A stretch of 32,082 nucleotides of DNA from Flavipsychrobacter sp. (GTDB taxonomy: Bacteria; Bacteroidota; Bacteroidia; Chitinophagales; Chitinophagaceae): NCBI GenBank assembly GCA_021156265.1, contig JAJNBR010000010.1, positions 1 through 32,082 of the forward strand, written 5' to 3'. This document shows positions 1 through 6,425 of the stretch, in pieces; the stretch's first letter is position 1; each line of letters begins with the position of its first letter. The position numbers were made by a program, and so were the translations under genes. The notes under the pieces are model-generated. The model ran no database searches and was not told the DNA's origin. It worked only from the letters and a program-made list of their open reading frames with translations.

Positions 1-336
1 AAGGAAAAAACCAGCCGTTCGCTGGACGGCCTTACAGATGGCATTGCTCAACTGCTGGAAGACATCCAATCGAATATGTACCAGCGTGCGCTTGCCTTCA
101 GAACTGAACACACTACTAAAACTGACAGCTGGGACGAGTTTGTAAAGCTGCTGGACGAGAAAGGCGGCTTTATCTCGGCACACTGGGATGGTACGCCTGA
201 AACAGAAGAGAAGATCAAGGATATGACCAAGGCAACCATTAGGTGTATACCACTCAATAATGAGCAGGAGGAAGGTAAGTGTATCCTGACCGGCAAGCCT
301 TCTATACAGCGTGTGTTATTCGCGAGGGCTTACTAA
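1..336 (+). CDS. proS: Prolyl-tRNA synthetase, C-terminal part (5' end outside window)
   Basis: Frame 1 is open from the first base and ends with TAA at 334-336, so this is the last 111 residues of a longer protein. The enzyme charges tRNA-Pro with proline in the cytoplasm. The tail matches the C-terminal domain of the archaeal/eukaryote-like ProRS class: a helix with a YQRAL-type motif, a segment in which a lid Trp is followed by EEKIK, the stretch ATIRCIPL, and a chain ending in Ala-Tyr. A C-terminal Tyr is characteristic of this ProRS form. The catalytic domain and class II motifs lie upstream of the window and cannot be checked. The next gene on the same strand starts 43 bases later. Confidence 0.85.
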   Translation, partial: KEKTSRSLDGLTDGIAQLLEDIQSNMYQRALAFRTEHTTKTDSWDEFVKLLDEKGGFISAHWDGTPETEEKIKDMTKATIRCIPLNNEQEEGKCILTGKPSIQRVLFARAY

Positions 337-379
337 TATTCTAAAAGTCTTGACTATATTTATTGGATAATCTGTTTCC

Positions 380-808
380 ATGGGGTTGTTTAACGATAAG
401 CAGGAGGGCATTTTCAATTTCGGCCTGGACGAAACGTCCAAAGCATATTTGCTGGAAACAGCCCGGTGGGGTAAGTTTTTGGCGATCATCAGCTTTGTGA
501 GCTTTGGCCTGTTATTGCTCATTGGCATTGGCTTGCTGTTCATGACACAGCAGCCCGACACAATGGCCACTTTTCTGACCTATGTGACAATTTCGCTGCT
601 TTATTTTTACCCCATCTGGGCGTTGTTTAAGTTCTCGGCGTTAAGCAAGCAATCCATTGCCACGCAAAACCAGCATTTGTTTAATGAGGGATTGCGGTAC
701 CTGAAAAACATGTTCAAGTACATGGGCATAGTCACTATTATAGGTTTTGTACTGGTTGGCCTGCTGATCGTATTTAGTGCGCTGAGTGCTTTTATCACAG
801 GCAGCTAA
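380..808 (+). CDS. Small three-helix membrane protein (DUF5362-like)
   Basis: The gene encodes 142 residues with three likely membrane helices at about 32-55, 63-84 and 113-138. A short N-terminal soluble part carries the motif FNFGLDE, and an amphipathic loop between helices 2 and 3 carries LFNEGLRYLKNMFKYMG. The layout resembles the small Bacteroidota membrane family DUF5362. That assignment is from memory of the family's look, and no function is known. The stop TAA (806-808) shares bases with the stop of the convergent acyl-CoA ligase gene. It may be cotranscribed with proS, 43 bases upstream, because I see no terminator between them. Confidence 0.7.
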   Translation: MGLFNDKQEGIFNFGLDETSKAYLLETARWGKFLAIISFVSFGLLLLIGIGLLFMTQQPDTMATFLTYVTISLLYFYPIWALFKFSALSKQSIATQNQHLFNEGLRYLKNMFKYMGIVTIIGFVLVGLLIVFSALSAFITGS

Positions 809-2577
809 GAATACATCTTATCGATCTCGCCTGCAAATTTCTGTTCGATGACTTTGCGCTTGATCTTGATCGAAGGTGTTAGCTCTCCTGTATCAATGGT
901 CCATTCGTGTGGCAATAAAGCAAACTTCTTCACCTGCTCTACATGTCCGAATAACTGGTTGTATTTTTCCACCTGTTTTTGAACGAGGTCAACCACTTCA
1001 GGTATCCTTACCAGCTCTTCGTTGGTAGTAGGTGTTTTCATTCCTTTCTCCTCCAGGTATTTCCTTACATGCGGTAGCGCAGGCACGATAAGCGCGCTGA
1101 CAAATTTGCGACCATTGCCGACCACGATCATTTGTTCGATGAAGACGCTTTCTTTCATCTTGTTCTCGATAACCTGCGGCGCTACATACTTACCACCTGC
1201 AGTTTTGAATATCTCTTTCTTCCGGTCGGTTATTTTGAGGAAGCGACCTTCTACCCAGGTGCCGATATCGCCGGTTTTAAACCATCCATCTTTATCTATT
1301 ACCTCTGCAGTTAGTTCAGGTTTTTTGTAATAGCCCATCATGATGTTTTTACCACGTGCCATGATCTCTCCATCTTCGGCCAGTTTCACTTCTACGTTTT
1401 GTATCACCGGGCCGATGCTGCCTATGCGACGGTCTTCGCTCCTGTATTTGTTTACGGATATTACCGGCGATGTTTCGGTGAGGCCATAACCTTCCATAAT
1501 GGTGATGCCGGCAGATGAAAAAATACGTATCAGCCTGTCCTGACAGGCAGCCGCTCCCGTTACAATGGCGCGGACGTTACCACCCAGCGCTTCACGCCAT
1601 TTGCTGAATATAAGCTTGTTGGCTAGTTTTAGCTGCAAGCGGTACCAGGCGGAGCCTTGTTTGATATTATCGTATTTAAAACCGAGGCCCAGGGCCCAGA
1701 AGAACAAAGCGCGTTTAATGCCTTTCAGGTCCATGCCTTTGGCCAGTATTTTTTCATACACTTTTTCCAGCAGCCGCGGAACCGTGGTAAATACAACAGG
1801 TTTTACCTCTTTCAGGTTTTCGCCTATTGTTTCCATACTCTCTGCATAATAGATAGATACCCCCTGGTTGAGGTATACGTAGGTCACCATTTTTTCGAAG
1901 ATATGGTTGAGCGGCAAAAAGCTCAATGCACGTTCACCTTTGCTGGCAAACCAGAATTCAGGCATGCAGTCTAATACATTGCTGACGATATTGCTCTGGG
2001 ATAGCATTACGCCTTTCGGGCTTCCTGTAGTGCCCGAGGTGTAAATAATGGTAGCTAGTGTTTCCGGCTTAATACGTGAAATAACAGCTTCATCGGGCTG
2101 CAGGTTTTTGGAAACAAGGTCCTGCCAGTTGGGCAAACCTTCCACCCTATCGAAAGAATAAATGTGCTTGAGTGTAGGCACTTCGCTGAGCGCGTCTTTA
2201 AAACGCTCATAGATATCCTTGTTGGAGAGAAATAAGATCCGCACTTCAGCCTCTTTGAGAATATAGGCCAGCTCGGCAGGAGCCAAAGTGGGGTACACAG
2301 GCGTAAGTGCGCCGCCCGTGAGCTGCACTGCAACGTCAGTAATGATCCACTCCGGTCGGTTGGGCGAAATGACGGCGATCTTTTCCTGCTTTTCCGGTGT
2401 GAGTTCTGAGTTGGAAATACCCAGAGATTCCAGGCCGCCGGCCAGTTTGCGGGCGGTTTCCCATACATCGCCGGCGCTGTAGGTGCGCCATTGACCTTGT
2501 TCCTTGGCCGCCAGCATCACCGCGTTCGGTTCTTCCCTGGCTTTTGCCGATACTATATCAAAGAGGCGTGCTATCAT
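805..2577 (-). CDS. Long-chain fatty acid-CoA ligase (AMP-forming)
   Basis: This 590-residue enzyme of the ANL adenylating superfamily should activate fatty acids to acyl-CoA through an acyl-AMP. Visible motifs are the phosphate-binding loop IYTSGTTGSPKGV (178-190), the adenine motif GYGLTETSPV (363-372), GWFKTGDIG (431-439) and the hinge and C-terminal core DRKKEIFKTAGGKY (451-464). These match bacterial FadD15-type ligases of about 600 residues. The frame stays open upstream to 2805, but I place the start at the ATG at 2575-2577: homology begins there (MIARLFD), and the extension is low-complexity sequence overlapping the divergent ABC gene. The 3' end overlaps the convergent gene by four bases. 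No partner beta-oxidation genes lie nearby. Confidence 0.93.
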   Translation of the reverse strand: MIARLFDIVSAKAREEPNAVMLAAKEQGQWRTYSAGDVWETARKLAGGLESLGISNSELTPEKQEKIAVISPNRPEWIITDVAVQLTGGALTPVYPTLAPAELAYILKEAEVRILFLSNKDIYERFKDALSEVPTLKHIYSFDRVEGLPNWQDLVSKNLQPDEAVISRIKPETLATIIYTSGTTGSPKGVMLSQSNIVSNVLDCMPEFWFASKGERALSFLPLNHIFEKMVTYVYLNQGVSIYYAESMETIGENLKEVKPVVFTTVPRLLEKVYEKILAKGMDLKGIKRALFFWALGLGFKYDNIKQGSAWYRLQLKLANKLIFSKWREALGGNVRAIVTGAAACQDRLIRIFSSAGITIMEGYGLTETSPVISVNKYRSEDRRIGSIGPVIQNVEVKLAEDGEIMARGKNIMMGYYKKPELTAEVIDKDGWFKTGDIGTWVEGRFLKITDRKKEIFKTAGGKYVAPQVIENKMKESVFIEQMIVVGNGRKFVSALIVPALPHVRKYLEEKGMKTPTTNEELVRIPEVVDLVQKQVEKYNQLFGHVEQVKKFALLPHEWTIDTGELTPSIKIKRKVIEQKFAGEIDKMYS

Positions 2578-2665
2578 ACTTAAATTTAAGCGTTTTTGCT
2601 GTAAATAACGAGCGCAAATTTGCTCATTGATCTCTACTTTTATACGTCGACAACAATAGTATACC
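2578..2665. promoter_or_regulatory. Divergent intergenic region with short palindrome
   Basis: These 88 bases separate the acyl-CoA ligase (minus) from the ABC transporter/beta-lactamase unit (plus) and must hold the promoters of both. The 10-base palindrome GCAAATTTGC lies at 2614-2623, and AT-rich stretches flank it. No clean TAnnTTTG box is visible on either strand. The palindrome could be an operator, but it is short enough to be chance. Confidence 0.3.
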
Positions 2666-3310
2666 ATGCAGCTTGAACTGGAGCAATTGATACCCATACC
2701 GTTAGCCGATGAAGTGCGTCGGCGCACGTCGGCTATCTGGGCTCGTGATGTACTGGTAAATAAGGGCGAGTATGTATTTGTGCAGGCACCTTCGGGCACC
2801 GGCAAAACTACTTTGATACATTTTCTTTATGGTGTGCGCCGCGATTATCATGGTGCAGTTAAATGGAATGGACAGTCGGCAAAAGGCTTCGGTACTGAAA
2901 AACTGTCGGAATTGCGTGCCGGTAAATTAAGTATCATTTTCCAGGATATGCGGTTATTCCCCCGGCTAACGGCCTGGGAAAACCTCGGGGTAAAGCGCAC
3001 GTTGACAAATTCTGTCGAACCGCAAATAGTAAAAGATTGGATGGCACGGTTAGGAATTGCAGACAAGGCCGATTCGATGGCCGGCACCTTATCCTACGGC
3101 GAGCAACAGCGGGTAGCTATTATACGCGCCTTACTGCAACCTTTTAACTGGCTGCTTATGGATGAGCCTTTCAGTCACCTGGACAGGATGAATATTGAGC
3201 GCGCGATAGAATTGATAAAAGAAGTTGTTTCCAAAAATAACGCCGGATTAATACTGGCAGACCTGGAGGACAATGACTATTTTCCATACACTCAAAAGCT
3301 AGTCCTGTAA
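2666..3310 (+). CDS. ABC transporter ATP-binding protein (LolD/MacB-like)
   Basis: A single nucleotide-binding domain of 214 residues that should drive the membrane protein encoded next. It has Walker A APSGTGKTT (41-49), a Q-loop in IIFQDMRLFP (Gln93), signature LSYGEQQR (142-149, with Tyr in place of the first Gly of LSGGQ), Walker B WLLMDEP (162-168, Glu167 as catalytic base) and D-loop SHLD. The usual switch histidine after Walker B (VTHD) is not there: the equivalent strand reads LILADLED. The gene starts a tight operon, its stop TAA sharing one base with the permease ATG. Domain size and the FtsX-like partner fit the LolCDE/MacB class, in which ATP hydrolysis moves lipoproteins or extracytoplasmic substrates rather than importing solutes. 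The substrate is unknown. Confidence 0.88.
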   Translation: MQLELEQLIPIPLADEVRRRTSAIWARDVLVNKGEYVFVQAPSGTGKTTLIHFLYGVRRDYHGAVKWNGQSAKGFGTEKLSELRAGKLSIIFQDMRLFPRLTAWENLGVKRTLTNSVEPQIVKDWMARLGIADKADSMAGTLSYGEQQRVAIIRALLQPFNWLLMDEPFSHLDRMNIERAIELIKEVVSKNNAGLILADLEDNDYFPYTQKLVL

Positions 3311-4515
3311 TGTCTCAGCAAAAACTACTTCTGAATAAGTTGTTGCTGCATTCGGGTCGATCGCGTTTGTGGTTATCGCTGTTGTCGCTGGCAGCAGGGA
3401 CTACGCTACTGTTAGTGGCTGTAATGGTTTGGTGGAATTTTAATGAACTGCTTTCCGGCAAGCACGATGATGATAGCCTGGGCAGCACTTTCCTGACCGT
3501 AAGCAAACGTGTTACTAATGAAACGATGGGCAGGCCGGGCGCTACCATTTTTACGTCTGATGAAATAGAGCAGGTCAAAGCGGCGCCACAGGTGCAGGGA
3601 GTGGGCGCGCTATTGTCCAACAGGTTTCCGGCATATGCAGTAATGAATGCTGCCATCGGCTTTTCAACAGAAATGTTTTTAGAAGCAGTGCCGGAAAAAT
3701 TTATGGATAAGCTGCCTGAAGACTGGGCATGGCAGGAAGGCAACAGGGAAGTACCGATCATCGTCTCAAGGGAGTTTCTTAACCTATACAATTATGGATT
3801 TGCGTTGAGCCAGGGACTGCCGCAATTATCAGAATCATCCATTCAATCCATTTCCTTTCAACTGAAAATAGGCAACGCATTGCAAGGCGAAGTATTCAAT
3901 GCAAGAGTTGCAGGTTTTTCCGACCGCATCAGCTCTGTGTTGGTACCTGAGCCGTTTCTGAAATACGGTAATGATAAGTATGCACCGGGGACGATGACTG
4001 GACCGTCGCGATTAATAGTAAAAACTAAAGATCCTTCCGATCCGCGATTTGTTGATTACCTGCAGCAGCATGATTATGTAACGAATGCTGAACAGTTGAG
4101 ATGGAATAAGCTTCGCTCAGTTGTTGAAATAGTGTCACTGGCAACAGGCCTGCTGGCATTGCTGCTGATGGGTGTAAGCACGCTAGTCTTTGTATTGTTC
4201 ATTGAGCTGACGATAGCGAAAGCAAAGGCGGCAATTCGGCTACTGCTTGAGATCGGCTATAGTCCCGGGTACCTGGTCGGCTTTATGTTGCGAAAGTTTA
4301 TCCCGCTGGTGGTGGTAGCATTGCTGGATGCAATGATCATCGCGGTAGCAATACAATGTTCTGCACACTACAAGCTGCAACAAATGAAACTGCATGTTGC
4401 GAAATTTCCGGGGTGGCCGGTTTGGATAGCACTGGGGATAAGCGCTATGGTATTGCTTTGGTTTGTCGTATTTTCAATTAAAAGGTCTATATCACAAGAA
4501 AAAATTGCTGCATGA
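3310..4515 (+). CDS. ABC transporter permease, FtsX/MacB type
   Basis: The 401-residue product has the MacB/LolC plan: a cytoplasmic N-terminus, helix 1 (about 20-42), a long periplasmic domain (about 43-270), then three helices near 272-300, 325-350 and 368-390. The C-terminal half looks like an FtsX domain, with a cytoplasmic loop containing AKAKAAIRLLLEIGYSPGY that would contact the ATPase. It overlaps the upstream ATPase gene by one base (TAATG) and the downstream beta-lactamase gene by four (ATGA), which points to translational coupling of all three. The periplasmic domain is not one I recognise in detail. The substrate cannot be told from sequence; lipoprotein extraction, envelope maintenance and drug or peptide efflux are all possible. 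Confidence 0.82.
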   Translation: MSQQKLLLNKLLLHSGRSRLWLSLLSLAAGTTLLLVAVMVWWNFNELLSGKHDDDSLGSTFLTVSKRVTNETMGRPGATIFTSDEIEQVKAAPQVQGVGALLSNRFPAYAVMNAAIGFSTEMFLEAVPEKFMDKLPEDWAWQEGNREVPIIVSREFLNLYNYGFALSQGLPQLSESSIQSISFQLKIGNALQGEVFNARVAGFSDRISSVLVPEPFLKYGNDKYAPGTMTGPSRLIVKTKDPSDPRFVDYLQQHDYVTNAEQLRWNKLRSVVEIVSLATGLLALLLMGVSTLVFVLFIELTIAKAKAAIRLLLEIGYSPGYLVGFMLRKFIPLVVVALLDAMIIAVAIQCSAHYKLQQMKLHVAKFPGWPVWIALGISAMVLLWFVVFSIKRSISQEKIAA

Positions 4516-5249
4516 AGAACATTTTTTGGGGTTTCGTTTTATCCGTAATCGCAACTCTGCAAGCGCAGGCGCAAACCAACGTGCCGATATCGAAGAACCT
4601 GGAAATAGTTGGTATATCTTCCAATGTATTAATGCACGTGTCTTACATGCAAACACAGTCGTTTGGGAAGGTGCCCTGCAATGGACTGATATATATTACC
4701 GGAAAAGAAGCTGTATTCATGGACACGCCGCACGATAATAAATTGTCGAAGCAGCTGCTGGACTGGTTTGCCATCACTTATCCGGGGGTAGCTATAAAGG
4801 GTGTTATCATAGAGCATTTCCATGCCGACTGCCTGGGGGGCTTGAAAGAGTTTCATAATCGGGGTATCAAATCGTATGCAAACACGAGAACCATAGCCCT
4901 GGCAGAAAAGAATGGCTTCACGGTACCATTCAATGGTTTTGGCGATGAGTTGAAAATGAAGTTTGGTGGAAAGCGGATTTTCTCGCGCTATTTCGGCGAA
5001 GCACATACTTCGGACAATATCGTTACCTGGTTGCCGGATGAAGGATTGCTGTTTGGCGGGTGCATGATAAAAGCGGCAGGAGGAGGGAAAGGCAATCTTG
5101 ATGATGCCAATGTAAAAGAGTGGTCCAATACTGTAAGCAAAATAAAAGCTGAGTTCGGCGACCGTGCGAAAATAGTAGTGCCTGGTCACGGAGATGTTGG
5201 CGGCGCTGAGCTGCTGGACTATACGATCGATATGTTTTCGGGTAACTAA
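4512..5249 (+). CDS. bla: Subclass B1 metallo-beta-lactamase
   Basis: The 245-residue secreted enzyme is predicted to hydrolyse beta-lactams with two zinc ions in the periplasm. A signal peptide spans about residues 1-20, ending at LQAQAQ. All six B1 ligands are visible: His102, His104 and Asp106 in EHFHADCLGG, His165 in GEAHTSDN, Cys184 in LFGGCMIKA and His226 in VPGHGDVGG. The Cys and the spacing separate B1 enzymes from B2, B3 and general MBL-fold hydrolases. The residue after Asp106 is Cys, as I recall for the Bacteroides enzyme CcrA. Length is normal for B1. The ATG overlaps the permease stop by four bases, so it is probably made from the transporter mRNA. Carbapenem activity is a family property, not shown here. 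Confidence 0.9.
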   Translation: MKNIFWGFVLSVIATLQAQAQTNVPISKNLEIVGISSNVLMHVSYMQTQSFGKVPCNGLIYITGKEAVFMDTPHDNKLSKQLLDWFAITYPGVAIKGVIIEHFHADCLGGLKEFHNRGIKSYANTRTIALAEKNGFTVPFNGFGDELKMKFGGKRIFSRYFGEAHTSDNIVTWLPDEGLLFGGCMIKAAGGGKGNLDDANVKEWSNTVSKIKAEFGDRAKIVVPGHGDVGGAELLDYTIDMFSGN

Positions 5250-5776
5250 TTCCTTGCAGCGTCTTCCTCGTTGTAACTGATGACACTTTCGCGGTTGCCG
5301 TTAATGACATGCCATTGTCTTTCGGTGTCTTCGCGCAAATAGCTCACATCAAATATACCATGTCCTGCAATGTGCGAATAAAACGCCAGCAGCACATGGG
5401 TGTTTATGGGGCGGCCAGCTGATGCCGCAGGTTCCCAGGCAGGCATCTTTGCTATAGCACGATCAAGGCCTAGTACCCGGATCTCACCGGCGCTGTTACC
5501 TGTACGATTGATAAATTTTCGCGCGCATGCCTGACCTGTTGAGTCAATAGCAACCTCTACGAGTACGACGCCTTCAATACGATCGACATCGCGGAGGTTG
5601 AGCTCTTTTTCAAAATAGTTTTTTAGCCTGCCAAGGAAAACAGCCTTTTCGTCGCCACAATTGTAGCAGTATGCAAAATCAGGACATTCTGAAGCGTAGG
5701 AGACTACTCCCGATGATTGCGCTGTAGCTAACAGGCCCTGTAGTACAAATACAAATACGATCAGCGAGCTTTTCAT
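5246..5776 (-). CDS. Secreted protein with TonB C-terminal-like domain
   Basis: I place the start at the ATG at 5774-5776, giving 176 residues with a signal peptide ending near LLATAQ. The frame remains open to 6028, but that extension overlaps another ORF and lacks protein character. The middle of the chain (about 75-140) looks like a TonB-C fold: GVVLVEVAIDSTGQ, then KFINRTG, then LDRAIAKMPAWEPA and a strand with VLLAFY. That fold normally contacts TonB-dependent receptors, but here there is no N-terminal membrane anchor or proline linker, so it is not a complete energy transducer. A Cys cluster near the N-terminus (CPDFAYCYNC) may form a disulfide. Stand-alone TonB-C proteins are common in Bacteroidota and poorly understood. 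Its TAG stop overlaps the stop of the beta-lactamase gene. Confidence 0.72.
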   Translation of the reverse strand: MKSSLIVFVFVLQGLLATAQSSGVVSYASECPDFAYCYNCGDEKAVFLGRLKNYFEKELNLRDVDRIEGVVLVEVAIDSTGQACARKFINRTGNSAGEIRVLGLDRAIAKMPAWEPAASAGRPINTHVLLAFYSHIAGHGIFDVSYLREDTERQWHVINGNRESVISYNEEDAARN

Positions 5777-5819
5777 ATACAATGTATTTGTATGGAAGTT
5801 ACGAAAAGTTTTCGTGCCT

Positions 5820-6023
5820 TCAAAGATTGGGGACCTCAGGCTGGTCGGGCATCGGCGGCATCGTAGGTTCCGGACCTTGGGGGTACGTGATCGGTTCGGG
5901 CCCTGGCTGCCCCGGTTCCTCTGGTACAGGCGGATCGTTTGGGTTAGGTATTTCGGGTACCGCGGGCTTATTGGGATCGGGTACTTCTGGTTTTTGTGGT
6001 ATTTTTCCTGGTTGCGTTTCCAT
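5820..6023 (-). CDS. Short proline-rich protein
   Basis: This 67-residue ORF has 24 prolines, arranged as PEVP, PAVP, PEIP and PEEP units that alternate with acidic or small residues. It has no signal peptide, Cys or membrane helix. It starts with ATG at 6021-6023 and ends 43 bases before the TonB-C-like gene on the same strand, so the two may share a transcript. The repeated Pro-acidic composition resembles periplasmic linkers of TonB-like proteins. Such biased sequence can also arise by chance opposite a Gly-rich frame: the plus strand here reads as Gly/Ser-rich. I recognise no family and consider it a possible gene. Confidence 0.45.
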   Translation of the reverse strand: METQPGKIPQKPEVPDPNKPAVPEIPNPNDPPVPEEPGQPGPEPITYPQGPEPTMPPMPDQPEVPNL

Positions 6024-6075
6024 AACACATAGATTTATAATAGTGTACTTACTAAAATTGCGCCACCATATCTGT

Positions 6076-6083
6076 TACCTTTG
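6076..6083 (+). promoter_or_regulatory. Bacteroidota -7 box TACCTTTG
   Basis: TACCTTTG fits the TAnnTTTG consensus of Bacteroidota housekeeping promoters. It ends only six bases before the ATG at 6090, so the expected transcript start falls at or just before the start codon. A TTG at 6058-6060 is a weak candidate for the -33 element, with spacing on the short side. Confidence 0.5.
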
Positions 6084-6089
6084 CGCTGT

Positions 6090-6422
6090 ATGAGCATCCC
6101 ATTTACATACGAACAAGCACAGGAAATCTGCGAGGATTTTGAAGACCTGGAAGGCACAGAGCTGGTAATCAGGATGGATCCGCCGGTAAAATGCGAAATA
6201 GAACGCATTTGCATATCACCCTTTGAGCAAGCCGCAAAACAGGATTTTGTGGCAGCATATGCCTCCGTGGCCGACCCGATATCGGACTTTAAGTCGTACG
6301 AGGGCGCAGAATGCGACGTATTGCTTTTTGCCCGAAGTGTTAAGAACAAAGAACAGCTTATCGTGTTGACGATAGAGGAATATATTGCCACTAATGGCGT
6401 GAACTACAATTTTCCGGGGTAG
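6090..6422 (+). CDS. Hypothetical acidic small protein
   Basis: The product has 110 residues, soluble and acidic, with no signal peptide or membrane segment. The frame extends to a TTG at 6081, but that codon lies inside the predicted -7 promoter box, so the ATG at 6090 is preferred. Visible features are an N-terminal helix (EQAQEICEDFEDLEG), a strand-rich middle with DPPVKCEIERICISP, and the ending YNFPG. I do not recognise the family. The stop lies three bases from the end of the convergent M28 peptidase gene. Confidence 0.65.
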   Translation: MSIPFTYEQAQEICEDFEDLEGTELVIRMDPPVKCEIERICISPFEQAAKQDFVAAYASVADPISDFKSYEGAECDVLLFARSVKNKEQLIVLTIEEYIATNGVNYNFPG

Positions 6423-6425
6423 TCG

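Noticed and set aside
2578..2805. N-terminal extension of the acyl-CoA ligase frame
   Set aside because: The extension has Ser/Cys-rich non-homologous sequence and overlaps the divergent ABC ATPase. Family homology begins at the ATG at 2577.
4629..5189. 186-codon open frame antisense to the beta-lactamase gene
   Set aside because: The plus-strand frame has a complete zinc site and a signal peptide; the antisense translation has no recognisable motif.
5782..6093. Gly/Ser-rich plus-strand open frame
   Set aside because: Its composition is simply the reverse complement of the proline-rich minus-strand codons, and it overlaps the promoter of the 6090 gene.
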